From an uncultured Aquabacterium sp. (lineage in GTDB: Bacteria; Pseudomonadota; Gammaproteobacteria; Burkholderiales; Burkholderiaceae_C), in contig NZ_CAJYGK010000160.1 in assembly GCF_913773725.1 (NCBI RefSeq), positions 124,001 through 188,000 on the forward strand: a stretch of DNA of 64,000 bases, given 5' to 3'. The translations under genes were made by a program, and so were the position numbers. Shown here piece by piece: positions 1 through 7,975 of the stretch. Every line of letters begins with the position of its first letter. Position 1 is the first letter of the stretch. The notes beneath the pieces were generated by a model. It saw nothing but the letters and a program-made list of their open reading frames with translations, ran no database searches and was not told where the DNA came from.

Positions 1-2
1 TG

Positions 3-716
3 CACGAGCTGCTGGCCGAGCGCGGCAGCCGGCGCCCCATGTGGTCCATGCACACCACGCTGACGGTCTGGGGCTCTGCGGCGCTCATCGTGCTGGGCAC
101 GGTCCTCTTCTTCTGGGCCGAGTTCGACAACCCGGGCACGCTCGGGCCGCTGGCGCTGGCCGACAAGGCCCTGGCGGCCTTGTTCACGTCGGTGTCGGCC
201 CGCACGGCCGGCTTCAACGCGGTCGACATCGGCGCGCTCACCACCGAATCGCTGGCGGCCCATTACGCCCTGATGTTCATCGGCGGGGGCAGCGCGGGCA
301 CGGCCGGCGGCGTCAAGGTCACGACCTTCTTCGTGCTGATGCTGGTGGTGTGGAACGAGGTGCGCGGCCACCGCGATGTCGAGTTCCGCCGGCGCCGGGT
401 GGCCGATTCCGTCCTGCGCCAGGCGTTCACCATCATGGCGCTCAGTGCGGCCACCGTGGCGCTGGCGCTGCTGCTCATCCTGCCGCTGGCCGCCCCCCTG
501 CCGCTCGAGAAGGTGCTGTTCGAGGTCGTGTCGGCCTTTGCCACCGTCGGCCTGTCCACGGGCATCACGGCCGAGCTCGTTCCTGGCGCCCAGTTCATCC
601 TGATTGTGCTGATGTTCGTCGGCCGGGTGGGCGTCGTCACCCTGGCCATGGCGCTGGCCACAAACCAGCTGCGTCGCCCCTATCGTTACCCGGAGGAGAA
701 ACCCATTGTTGGATAA
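3..716 (+). CDS. ktrB: KtrB/TrkH-type potassium channel subunit, 5' truncated by the window
   Basis: This is the membrane pore subunit of a Ktr/Trk potassium uptake system. The frame is open from base 3 and the true start lies outside the window; the in-frame ATG at 39 is internal. Visible features are several hydrophobic segments, a TAGF selectivity-filter-like loop at 204-215 and a GGGSAGTAGG stretch after the next helix, both typical of the TrkH/KtrB superfamily. The stop overlaps the following KtrA gene by 11 bp, which points to translational coupling. The KtrB assignment over TrkH rests on the partner being a short single-RCK protein; the missing N-terminus prevents a firmer choice. Confidence 0.92.
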   Translation, partial: HELLAERGSRRPMWSMHTTLTVWGSAALIVLGTVLFFWAEFDNPGTLGPLALADKALAALFTSVSARTAGFNAVDIGALTTESLAAHYALMFIGGGSAGTAGGVKVTTFFVLMLVVWNEVRGHRDVEFRRRRVADSVLRQAFTIMALSAATVALALLLILPLAAPLPLEKVLFEVVSAFATVGLSTGITAELVPGAQFILIVLMFVGRVGVVTLAMALATNQLRRPYRYPEEKPIVG

Positions 717-1380
717 GCAAGCAAAGCACCGCTCAGGCAGCGTCGTGGTGATCGGGCTGGGGCGGTTCGGTGCGGGCGTGGCCCAGTCGCTCGTCACGCT
801 GGGCCATGACGTGCTGGCGATCGAGGAGGACGCCGACACCGTGCAATCGTTGTCGAGTGTGCTGCCGCACGTGGTGCAGGCCGACTCCACCGACCTCGAA
901 ACCCTCAAGCAACTGGCGGTCGGGGATTTTTCGCACGCGGTGGTGGCCATCGGCGGCAACCTCGAAGCCAGCGTGCTCACCATCCTCAACGTCAGCCAGC
1001 TGGGGGTGAAGGACATCTGGGCCAAGGCCATCGACCCGCGGCACGGGCGCATCGCCGAGCGGGTCGGTGCCCATCACGTGGTCTATCCCGAAGCCGACAT
1101 GGGCGAGCGCGTGGCCCACCTCGTCACCGGCAAGATGATCGATTTCATCGAGTTCGACGACGGCTTTGCGATTGCCAAGACCCGTTCGCCGATGGAGACG
1201 CACGGCAAGACGCTGGCGCAATCGAACGTGCGGCAACGCCATGGCGTGACCATCGTGGGCATCAAGCGGCGCCACCAGGACTTCATCTACGCCAAGGCCG
1301 AGACCGAGATCAAACCGGGCGACCACCTGATCGTGGCCGGCCCCACGCCCAAGGTCGAGCGCTTCGCGGCGCTGTACTGA
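706..1380 (+). CDS. ktrA: KtrA, NAD(H)/nucleotide-binding RCK regulatory subunit of potassium uptake
   Basis: A cytosolic gating subunit that binds nucleotide and controls the KtrB pore. It has 224 residues, the KtrA size, with an N-terminal Rossmann RCK_N domain (GLGRFG at residues 17-22, acidic residue about position 40) and a C-terminal RCK_C domain from about residue 140. The start is TTG at 706 (a second TTG follows at 709), chosen because a strong GGAGGAG ribosome site sits at 692-698. It overlaps the end of ktrB, so the two form an operon. Family and partner are clear from sequence; the ligand preference cannot be read from it. Confidence 0.93.
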   Translation: MLDKQAKHRSGSVVVIGLGRFGAGVAQSLVTLGHDVLAIEEDADTVQSLSSVLPHVVQADSTDLETLKQLAVGDFSHAVVAIGGNLEASVLTILNVSQLGVKDIWAKAIDPRHGRIAERVGAHHVVYPEADMGERVAHLVTGKMIDFIEFDDGFAIAKTRSPMETHGKTLAQSNVRQRHGVTIVGIKRRHQDFIYAKAETEIKPGDHLIVAGPTPKVERFAALY

Positions 1381-1383
1381 GCT

Positions 1384-1412
1384 GTGACGCCTGGTGCGCT
1401 GCGGCCGATAAT
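1384..1412 (+). promoter_or_regulatory. Probable sigma70 promoter for the aminotransferase gene
   Basis: GTGACG (1384-1389), a 17-bp spacer and GATAAT (1407-1412) match the -35/-10 pattern. It lies 54 bp upstream of the aminotransferase start and just after the ktrA stop. The last bases also spell GCCGATAA, a sigma28-like -10, but no sigma28 -35 accompanies it. Confidence 0.4.
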
Positions 1413-1465
1413 GGCAGGTTGCGGCGCATCAGGCGCCGCCCGTCCGCGTACCAGGAGCCTTCCGC

Positions 1466-2659
1466 ATGTTTCAGCACGTCGACGCCTATCCCGGCGACCC
1501 CATCCTCACGCTCAACGAAGATTTCCAGAAGGACCCGCGCGCGGGCAAGATCAACCTGAGCATCGGCATCTACTTCGACAACGAAGGCCGCCTGCCGGTG
1601 ATGAATGCCGTGCGCGAGGCCGAGTCGGCGCTGCTGTCGGCCATCGGCCCCAAGCCCTATCTGCCCATGACGGGCCACCCCGCCTACCGTGAGGCCGTGC
1701 AGCACCTGCTGTTCGGTGCCGACCATGAAGCGGTGCGCAGTGGCCGCATCGCCACCATCCAGACCCTGGGCGGCTCGGGCGGCCTGAAGGTGGGCGGGGA
1801 CTTCCTCAAGCGCTACTTCCCGGATTCGCAGGTGTGGGTGAGCGACCCGACCTGGGACAACCACCGCGCGATGTTCGAAGGCGCGGGTTTCCAGGTCAAC
1901 ACCTACCCGTACTATGACCCGGCCACCAAGGGCCTGAAGTTCGATGCCATGCTGACGGCGATCGACGCGCTGCCGGCCAAGAGCATCGTGCTGCTGCACG
2001 CCTGCTGCCACAACCCCACCGGCGTCGACCTGAACCCGGCGCAGTGGACGCAGCTGATCGAGGTGCTCAAGCGCCGCAACCTGCTGCCCTACCTCGACAT
2101 CGCCTACCAGGGCTTCGGTGACGGCATCGACGAAGACGCGTTCGCGCTGCGTGCGCTGGCGGACGCGGGCGTGAGCTTCTTCGTGGCCAACTCCTTCTCG
2201 AAGAGCTTCTCGCTGTACGGCGAGCGCGTGGGCGGCCTCAGCGTCGTCTGCCCCGACAAGGCCCAGGCGCAGCTGGTGCTGGGCCAGCTGATGTCGGCCG
2301 TGCGCCGCAACTACTCCAGCCCGCCCACGCACGGCGCGCAGATCGTGGCACGCGTGCTGCAGACGCCCGCGTTGCGCCAGCTGTGGGCCGACGAGCTGAC
2401 CGCCATGCGCGAGCGCATCAAGGTCATGCGCCAGCGGCTGTATGACGGCGTGGTGGCCCAGTTGCCCGGCCGGGACGTGCGCTACTTCATCGACCAGCGC
2501 GGCATGTTCAGCTACACCGGCGTGAGCCCCGAGCAGGCCGATGCCCTGCGCACCGAGCACGGCGTGTACGTGCTGCGCTCGGGTCGCATGTGCGCTGCCG
2601 GCCTGAACGCCAACAACGTCGACCGCGTGGCCGAGGCCTTCGCCGCCGTGCTGCGCTGA
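1466..2659 (+). CDS. tyrB: Aromatic/aspartate class I aminotransferase
   Basis: A PLP-dependent aminotransferase of fold type I (aspartate/aromatic aminotransferase family), expected to interconvert aromatic amino acids or aspartate with their 2-oxo acids in the cytosol. The 397-residue length is standard. The PLP lysine is K246 in [17 protein letters not shown]; the NPTGVDLNP cofactor loop and the C-terminal arginine region typical of the family are present. The start is supported by CAGGAG at about 1451-1456, 9 bp upstream of the ATG. It is a monocistronic unit bounded by a promoter-like site upstream and a strong terminator downstream. TyrB versus AspC cannot be settled from sequence. Confidence 0.9.
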   Translation: MFQHVDAYPGDPILTLNEDFQKDPRAGKINLSIGIYFDNEGRLPVMNAVREAESALLSAIGPKPYLPMTGHPAYREAVQHLLFGADHEAVRSGRIATIQTLGGSGGLKVGGDFLKRYFPDSQVWVSDPTWDNHRAMFEGAGFQVNTYPYYDPATKGLKFDAMLTAIDALPAKSIVLLHACCHNPTGVDLNPAQWTQLIEVLKRRNLLPYLDIAYQGFGDGIDEDAFALRALADAGVSFFVANSFSKSFSLYGERVGGLSVVCPDKAQAQLVLGQLMSAVRRNYSSPPTHGAQIVARVLQTPALRQLWADELTAMRERIKVMRQRLYDGVVAQLPGRDVRYFIDQRGMFSYTGVSPEQADALRTEHGVYVLRSGRMCAAGLNANNVDRVAEAFAAVLR

Positions 2660-2662
2660 ACG

Positions 2663-2698
2663 AAAAAAAGCCGGCCACCGCACAGGCTGGCCGGCTTT
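2663..2698. terminator. Bidirectional intrinsic terminator
   Basis: A perfect 11-bp stem (2667-2677 with 2688-2698) and 10-nt loop, with a run of seven A on the left that becomes a T-run for minus-strand transcripts. It lies 7 bp after the aminotransferase stop and about 20 bp beyond the stop of the convergent chemoreceptor gene, so it can serve both. Confidence 0.85.
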
Positions 2699-2719
2699 CG
2701 CTGCAGATGACGGAACGCT

Positions 2720-4294
2720 TCAGCCAGGGCGACCACTGAGTCTGAAGCGTCCCACCACCTCGGCCAGGTGGCGGGCCTGCTCGTGCAGGCTGCCCGCCGC
2801 AGCGGCCGATTCCTCCACCAGTGCCGCGTTCTGCTGCGTCATCTGGTCCAACTCGCTCACGGCCTCGTGCACCGTGCCCACGCCCTGGCTCTGCGCCTGG
2901 GTGGCCTGCGCGATCTCCTGAATCAGCCGGTTCACCGTCGCCACGGAACCGACGATCGAGTGCATGCGCTCGCCCGCGTCGTGCACCAGCCGGGCGCCGT
3001 TCTCGACCTGCTCGGTCGAGGCCTGGATCAGGCTCTTGATTTCGCGGGCAGCCTGGGCGCTGCGCTGTGCCAGCGTGCGCACCTCACCGGCCACCACGGC
3101 GAACCCCCGACCCTGTTCGCCGGCGCGGGCGGCCTCGACGGCGGCGTTCAGGGCGAGGATGTTCGTCTGGAAGGCGATGCCGTCGATCACGCTGATGATC
3201 TCGCTGACCTTGCGGGCGCTGGTGTGGATGGCGGCCATCGTGGTCACGACCTCGGCCACGACCTCGCCGCCGCGCTCGGCCTGCTCGGTGGCCGCGGCAG
3301 CCTGATGCTGGGCCGTGCCCGATGAGCTGCTGTTGTGCTGCACCGTGCTGGTCAGGGCCTCCATCGATGCTGCCGTGTGCTGAAGGCGGGCGGCCGCCTG
3401 CTCGGTGCGCGTGCTGAGGTCCGTGTTGCCCGCGGCAATCTGGGCGCTGGCCAGCGCCACATGCTCGACCGCCTGCTGTACCTGGCTCACCGTGTGATCC
3501 AGTCCCGTGCTCATGGTCTGCATGGCCTTCAGCAGGTGGGCGATCTCGTCCTGGCCCGCGGCCAGGGGATGGGGCGCCTGCCCTTGGACGATGTCACCCT
3601 GGGCAATGGCCTCGGCGCGTGCCACGGCCTCGCGCACGCCACGGGCCAGGTCCCGGGCGGTGCGTTCCCCGAGCACGGCCAGTACGAGGGCCAGCAGGAG
3701 GACGCCTCCCAGCGTCTCGGCCATCTGCAGCCGGAAGGCCTGTTGCAGGTCGTTGATGTACAGGCCCGAGCCGACCACCCAGCCCCACGGCGCAAACCCC
3801 TGCACATAGGACACCTTGTCCACGGGGTCGACTTCGCCGGGCCGAGGCCATTGGTAGTGGACAAAGCCGCTGCCTTGCTGGCGGACCACCTGCACGAAGG
3901 CCTTGAACAGCGCCAGGCCGTTCGGGTCCTTCATGTCGCTGACATCACGCCCGTTCAGTTCGGGCTTGATCGGGTGGTGCACCACGCGCGGGTGCATGTC
4001 GTTCACCCAGAAGTATTCCGTTCCGCCGTAGCGCAGCCGGTCGAGGGCGGCGAGGGCCTGTTGCTGGGCTTCGGCGCGCGTGAGACGGCCGACGCGCTCG
4101 CCTTCATGCGCCCAGTCCAGCACGCCCCGGGCTACTTCCACGGCGTGCTGCACGGCACGCTGGCGGTCGGCGAGCTGGTGCTGGTAGGACACCCACAGCA
4201 GGGTGCAGGCCACGCCGAGCACGCTCAGCACCGAAGCCAGCACCAGGGCGCGCAGCCGATGGGCCACGCTGATCTGTCTGAACCACGAAAACAT
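2720..4294 (-). CDS. Methyl-accepting chemotaxis protein with single Cache sensor
   Basis: An inner-membrane chemoreceptor. From the N-terminus: one transmembrane helix (about residues 10-32), a periplasmic sCache_2-type sensor of about 150 residues (containing YFWVND and a GWVVGSGLYI end typical of the fold), a second membrane helix, HAMP, and a long cytoplasmic signalling domain with the conserved hairpin tip around [20 protein letters not shown]. There is no C-terminal xWETF pentapeptide; it ends RLSGRPG. The ATG at 4294 was chosen; a TTG four codons upstream (4306) is possible and neither has a strong ribosome site. A sigma28-like motif lies at 4439-4465. Ligand unknown; small carboxylates are common for this sensor type. 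Confidence 0.92.
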   Translation of the reverse strand: MFSWFRQISVAHRLRALVLASVLSVLGVACTLLWVSYQHQLADRQRAVQHAVEVARGVLDWAHEGERVGRLTRAEAQQQALAALDRLRYGGTEYFWVNDMHPRVVHHPIKPELNGRDVSDMKDPNGLALFKAFVQVVRQQGSGFVHYQWPRPGEVDPVDKVSYVQGFAPWGWVVGSGLYINDLQQAFRLQMAETLGGVLLLALVLAVLGERTARDLARGVREAVARAEAIAQGDIVQGQAPHPLAAGQDEIAHLLKAMQTMSTGLDHTVSQVQQAVEHVALASAQIAAGNTDLSTRTEQAAARLQHTAASMEALTSTVQHNSSSSGTAQHQAAAATEQAERGGEVVAEVVTTMAAIHTSARKVSEIISVIDGIAFQTNILALNAAVEAARAGEQGRGFAVVAGEVRTLAQRSAQAAREIKSLIQASTEQVENGARLVHDAGERMHSIVGSVATVNRLIQEIAQATQAQSQGVGTVHEAVSELDQMTQQNAALVEESAAAAGSLHEQARHLAEVVGRFRLSGRPG

Positions 4295-4624
4295 CTTGTG
4301 AACCAATCAGGGTCTGGTGAGGGGCGCCCCGGGGTTCACCGGCCCGCCTGGCGGGGAAAGCCCGAGGCGGCTGCTGCCGTCTTGAGGTGCGGCAGTGGGT
4401 CGAATGCTAGGGGGCGCTTCCCGCGGCGAATCCGCGAACAGTCGGCGTGCAAAGCGGTAATTTTTGGCATGCGGGCGCTTTGGCGACACGCGCAAAGGCG
4501 TTCCTGCGACCGAACGATCGTGCTGCGCCATAGGGACCATCCCCCGAACATGGGGGGCGCAATCTTGGCAAGAATGATCTGCCCAGACCAACGCGGGCCC
4601 GCTGAGCCCGCAGGAGACACGGAG
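4295..4624. other. Gene-free intergenic region, 330 bp
   Basis: It separates the divergent chemoreceptor and acyl-CoA ligase genes. The left half is GC-rich without coding character. It holds the sigma28-like motif for the chemoreceptor (4439-4465) and a CAGGAGAC ribosome site just before the ligase start. No other feature was identified. Confidence 0.6.
4439..4465 (-). promoter_or_regulatory. Possible sigma28 (FliA) promoter for the Cache chemoreceptor
   Basis: On the minus strand AAAAATTA (4465-4458), an 11-bp spacer and GCCGACTG (4446-4439) resemble the TAAAGTTT-N11-GCCGATAA pattern (5 of 8 in each half). This is the weakest of three such motifs upstream of the window's chemoreceptors. 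Confidence 0.3.
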
Positions 4625-6310
4625 ATGGACAAGATCTGGCTCAGGCACTACCCCCCTGGCGTGCCGCACGAGGTGGACACGTCGGCCTACCGTTCGCTGG
4701 TGGCCTTGATGGACGAGGGGTTCCAGCGCCATGTGCGCCTGTCGGCGTTCGGCTTCATGGGCCAGCGATGGCAGTTCGCGGACATCGACACGGCGTCTCG
4801 GGCCATGGCGGGCTATCTGCAAAGCCTGGGCTTGCAGCCGGGCGACCGTGTGGCGGTGATGCTGCCCAACATTCCCCAGTACCCGGTGGCTGTGGCGGCC
4901 ATCCTGCGCGCGGGCTATGTGGTGGTCAACGTCAACCCGCTGTACACGCCGCGCGAACTGCAGCACCAGTTGCGCGATTCGGGCAGCAAGGCCATCGTCA
5001 TCCTCGAGAACTTCGCCACCACGCTGCAGCAGGTGCTCAAGGACACGCCGGTGCAGCACATCGTGCTGGCCAGCATGGGCGACATGCTGGGCTGGTTCAA
5101 GGGCGCCCTGGTGAACCACGTGGTGCGCAAGGTCAAGAAGCTGGTGCCGGCCTACAGCCTGCCTTCGGCGGTGTCGTTCAAGGCGGCCCTCAAGCGGGGG
5201 CGCAGCCTGCCCTTCCGTCAGGCCGACCCGGGCCCCGATGATGTGGCCGTGCTGCAGTACACCGGCGGGACCACGGGGGTCAGCAAGGGGGCCACCCTCC
5301 TGCACCGGAACATCATCGCCAACCTGCTGCAGTCCGAGGCGTGGAATGGCCCCATGCTCAAACAGATCCCGCCGGGCGAACAGGTGGCCACGGTGTGTGC
5401 CCTGCCGCTGTATCACATCTTCGGCTTCACGGTCTGCATGATGCTGGGCATGCGCATGGGCACGCTCAACATCCTGATCCCCAATCCGCGCGACCTGCCT
5501 GCGACGTTGAAGGAGCTGCAGAAGTGGCGCTTTCACAGCTTTCCGGCGGTCAACACGCTGTTCAACGCCTTGGCCCACCATCCCGATTTCGGCAAGGTGG
5601 ACTGGAGCGGCCTGAAGCTGAGCGTGGGGGGCGGCATGGCCGTGCAGCACGCCACGGCCAAGCTCTGGAAGGACAAGACCGGCTGCCCGGTGGCCGAGGG
5701 CTACGGCCTGTCCGAGACCTCGCCGTCGGTCACGTGCAACCCGGTCCAGAGCACCGCGTTCAGCGGCACCATCGGCCTGCCCCTGCCCTCCACCGAGGTC
5801 ACGATCCTGGACGACGATGGCCGCGAAATGCCGCTGGGCACCCCCGGCGAGCTGGCCGTGCGGGGTCCGCAGGTGATGGCGGGGTACTGGAACCGCCCCG
5901 AGGAGACGGCCAAGGTGATGACGGCCGACGGCTTTTTCCGCACGGGCGACATCGCCACCATGGACGAGCGCGGCTACGTCAAGATCGTCGACCGCAAGAA
6001 GGACATGATTCTGGTGTCCGGCTTCAACGTCTACCCCAACGAGGTAGAGGACGTGGTGGCTTCGCTCGAGGGCGTGCTCGAGTGCGCGGCCGTCGGCATG
6101 CCGGATGCCCAGTCGGGCGAGGCCGTGCGCCTGGTGGTGGTCAAGGCCGATCCGTCATTGACCGAGGAGCAGGTGCGTGCCCACTGCGCCCAGCACCTGA
6201 CAGGCTACAAGCGGCCCAAACTCATCGAGTTCCGCGCCGAGCTGCCCAAGACCCCGGTGGGCAAGATCCTGCGTCGGGCGCTGCGCGACGACCCGCCCCG
6301 GATGGGCTGA
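4625..6310 (+). CDS. fadD: Long-chain fatty-acid--CoA ligase
   Basis: An ANL-superfamily adenylating enzyme that activates fatty acids to acyl-CoA for beta-oxidation or lipid synthesis. It has 561 residues, the FadD length. Motifs in order: the P-loop-like YTGGTTGVSKGA at about 212-223, GYGLSET, and the long-chain signature region GFFRTGDIATMDERGYVKIV followed by DRKKDMILVSGFNVYPNE; the catalytic C-terminal lysine lies in PVGKILRR. The frame stays open far upstream to 3335, but the start is the ATG at 4625 with CAGGAGACACGGAG directly before it. It is convergent with yaeQ, with 2 bp between the stops. Confidence 0.93.
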   Translation: MDKIWLRHYPPGVPHEVDTSAYRSLVALMDEGFQRHVRLSAFGFMGQRWQFADIDTASRAMAGYLQSLGLQPGDRVAVMLPNIPQYPVAVAAILRAGYVVVNVNPLYTPRELQHQLRDSGSKAIVILENFATTLQQVLKDTPVQHIVLASMGDMLGWFKGALVNHVVRKVKKLVPAYSLPSAVSFKAALKRGRSLPFRQADPGPDDVAVLQYTGGTTGVSKGATLLHRNIIANLLQSEAWNGPMLKQIPPGEQVATVCALPLYHIFGFTVCMMLGMRMGTLNILIPNPRDLPATLKELQKWRFHSFPAVNTLFNALAHHPDFGKVDWSGLKLSVGGGMAVQHATAKLWKDKTGCPVAEGYGLSETSPSVTCNPVQSTAFSGTIGLPLPSTEVTILDDDGREMPLGTPGELAVRGPQVMAGYWNRPEETAKVMTADGFFRTGDIATMDERGYVKIVDRKKDMILVSGFNVYPNEVEDVVASLEGVLECAAVGMPDAQSGEAVRLVVVKADPSLTEEQVRAHCAQHLTGYKRPKLIEFRAELPKTPVGKILRRALRDDPPRMG

Positions 6311-6312
6311 GC

Positions 6313-6870
6313 TCAGTCCTGCCCCATCAGGCGCTGCGGCGTCACCTCGACAGAGGTGGTGCCGTCGCTCACCCACATCGCGCCGTCCTGCACGCTGACC
6401 TGCAGCTGCATGCTGCGCTGGGCCAGCGCGGCCAGGGCCTGGCTCTGCTCGGCGGGCAACTGCCACACCGTCAGGTTCTGGGCCCGGGTTAGCTTGCTGG
6501 CGATGCCGTCCCACCAGATCGGCGTGCTGTTCTGGAAGGCCCACACGCTCACGCGACGGGCCCGGCCGGCGGCCTTCATCAGGCGCTTGTCGTCGGGCTG
6601 GCCCACCTCGACCCAGTGCAGGATCTCGTCGGAGAAGTTCTTCTGCCACAGCGCCGGTTCGTCCGGTTCCCACATGTCCTTGGCAAGCTCGATCGTGCCT
6701 TCGGACGTGTCGGCCGGCCAGCCCAGGGCCAGGGCCAGCACGCGCACCATCATGCGTTCGTCGGTTTCGGACGGGTGGCGCGCGATCGTCACGCCGATGT
6801 CGGCGTAGACGTGGCGGTCCATGTCGGCCAGGTTGATCTGGGCTTTGTAGATGGTGGCTTTGAGCGCCAT
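6313..6870 (-). CDS. yaeQ: YaeQ family protein
   Basis: A 185-residue cytosolic protein beginning MALKATIYKAQINLADMDR, the characteristic YaeQ N-terminus, with the family's conserved RHPSETDERMMVR and later segments. YaeQ has a PD-(D/E)XK nuclease-like fold and was reported as a suppressor of hemolysin defects in RfaH mutants, but its biochemical role is not established. The frame continues upstream to 7044, but that extension has no family match and overlaps the hydrolase gene, so the ATG at 6870 is taken. The ribosome site is weak. Confidence 0.88.
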   Translation of the reverse strand: MALKATIYKAQINLADMDRHVYADIGVTIARHPSETDERMMVRVLALALGWPADTSEGTIELAKDMWEPDEPALWQKNFSDEILHWVEVGQPDDKRLMKAAGRARRVSVWAFQNSTPIWWDGIASKLTRAQNLTVWQLPAEQSQALAALAQRSMQLQVSVQDGAMWVSDGTTSVEVTPQRLMGQD

Positions 6871-6907
6871 GGCGGTTCGGGCTGGGTCGCGGTGAGGAAA
6901 CCCGCCA

Positions 6908-7783
6908 TCATCCCTTAAAAACGCCGTCCAGCCAGCCGGTGACGGCGGCCAGCACCTGATCCTGCTCGCGCTCGTTGAACACCTCGTGCGACAGGCGGGG
7001 CCAGGGCACGGCCGTGACCTGCGCAGCGGGGGCCGCTGCGGCAAAGGCCGCCGAGCCTTCGGGGCGGACGCAGCGGTCCTCGCCGCCCCAGGTGATGAGC
7101 GTGGGCACGGACCACTGCGGGGCGCGGGCCAGCACGGTCTCGCCTGCGTCGAGCAGGAAGCGGGTCAGGCGACCGGTGACGCGGTCGTGCACCAGCGGGT
7201 CGGCCTGATAGGCGGCCACGGTGGCCGGGTTGTGGCAGATCCACTCGGGCTTGAGGCCGTTGCCCACGGCCACATCGGGCGTCAGCTTGCCCACGGTGGC
7301 CAGCAGCCCCTTCTGCACGGCGCTGATCGGGATTTGCAGCGCCGGGGAAGACAGCACCAGGGCCTCCACCGGACGCGCCCAGCGGGCCCCTTCGGGCGGC
7401 GAGACCTGCGCAGCCACGAAACGCGCTGCGATCGCCCCGCCCAGGCTGTGTCCGACCATCAGCAGCGGCAGCCCGGGGCAGGCCGCCCGCGCGGCGTCCA
7501 CCACGGCGGCGGTGTCGTGCAGGAAGTCGTCGTCGGCCTGCAGGGCGCCACGCGGGCCGGGCGAGCGACCATGGCCGCGGTGGTCGCAGCCGAAGACATG
7601 CCAGCCCTGGGCGTTCAGGGCCGTGGCCACATGGGCGTAGCGGCCCACGTGCTCACCCAGGCCGTGCACCAGCACGGCCACACCCCGTGCAGGCTGGTCG
7701 GTGGCCAGCGGCCAGGACCTCGCTGCCAGGGACAGGCCGTCGCGGGTCGTCACGGAGTCGGGAAAGCGTGGAGAAAGGCTCAT
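6908..7783 (-). CDS. Alpha/beta hydrolase, monoacylglycerol lipase / lysophospholipase-like
   Basis: A cytosolic serine hydrolase of the Hydrolase_4 family (291 residues). The nucleophile is S113 in GHSLGG; the oxyanion-hole HGLGEH is at 40-45, an acid candidate lies in GGEDRCVRPEGS and the catalytic His in LSHEVFNE near the C-terminus. The FGCDHRGHGRSPGPRG segment is typical of monoglyceride lipases. It lies 37 bp upstream of yaeQ on the same strand, so co-transcription is possible. The substrate is inferred from the family only. Confidence 0.85.
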   Translation of the reverse strand: MSLSPRFPDSVTTRDGLSLAARSWPLATDQPARGVAVLVHGLGEHVGRYAHVATALNAQGWHVFGCDHRGHGRSPGPRGALQADDDFLHDTAAVVDAARAACPGLPLLMVGHSLGGAIAARFVAAQVSPPEGARWARPVEALVLSSPALQIPISAVQKGLLATVGKLTPDVAVGNGLKPEWICHNPATVAAYQADPLVHDRVTGRLTRFLLDAGETVLARAPQWSVPTLITWGGEDRCVRPEGSAAFAAAAPAAQVTAVPWPRLSHEVFNEREQDQVLAAVTGWLDGVFKG

Positions 7784-7900
7784 GGTGTGGTGGCGACGAG
7801 GGGCGCCCGTCGGGGCGCAGGCGCGGTGAGCCGAGCGTAACGCATGGAGCCGCGCGGGGCTTGACCGACGCCGTCAGTGTTGGCGTGGTGCGCACCCTGC

Positions 7901-7940
7901 AAACAGACAAGCCGACCGGCGGGGGGGCTCGGTCGGCTTG
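7901..7940 (-). terminator. Intrinsic terminator after the second chemoreceptor gene
   Basis: A perfect 11-bp stem (7908-7918 with 7930-7940) and 11-nt loop lies 36 bp beyond the stop of the minus-strand chemoreceptor gene. On that strand it is followed by GTCTGTTT, a moderately U-rich tail. Confidence 0.7.
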
Positions 7941-7975
7941 CAAGGGGGAGGGCCGGGCCGTCGTGGCCCGTGTGT

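Noticed and set aside
1404-1411. GCCGATAA upstream of the aminotransferase as a sigma28 site
   Set aside because: There is no sigma28 -35 at the correct distance, while GTGACG-N17-GATAAT fits sigma70. The gene has no motility link.
3335-4624. Upstream extension of the fatty-acid CoA ligase frame to 3335
   Set aside because: The extension is antisense to a real chemoreceptor gene and has no domain. The ATG at 4625 has a strong ribosome site and gives the family length.
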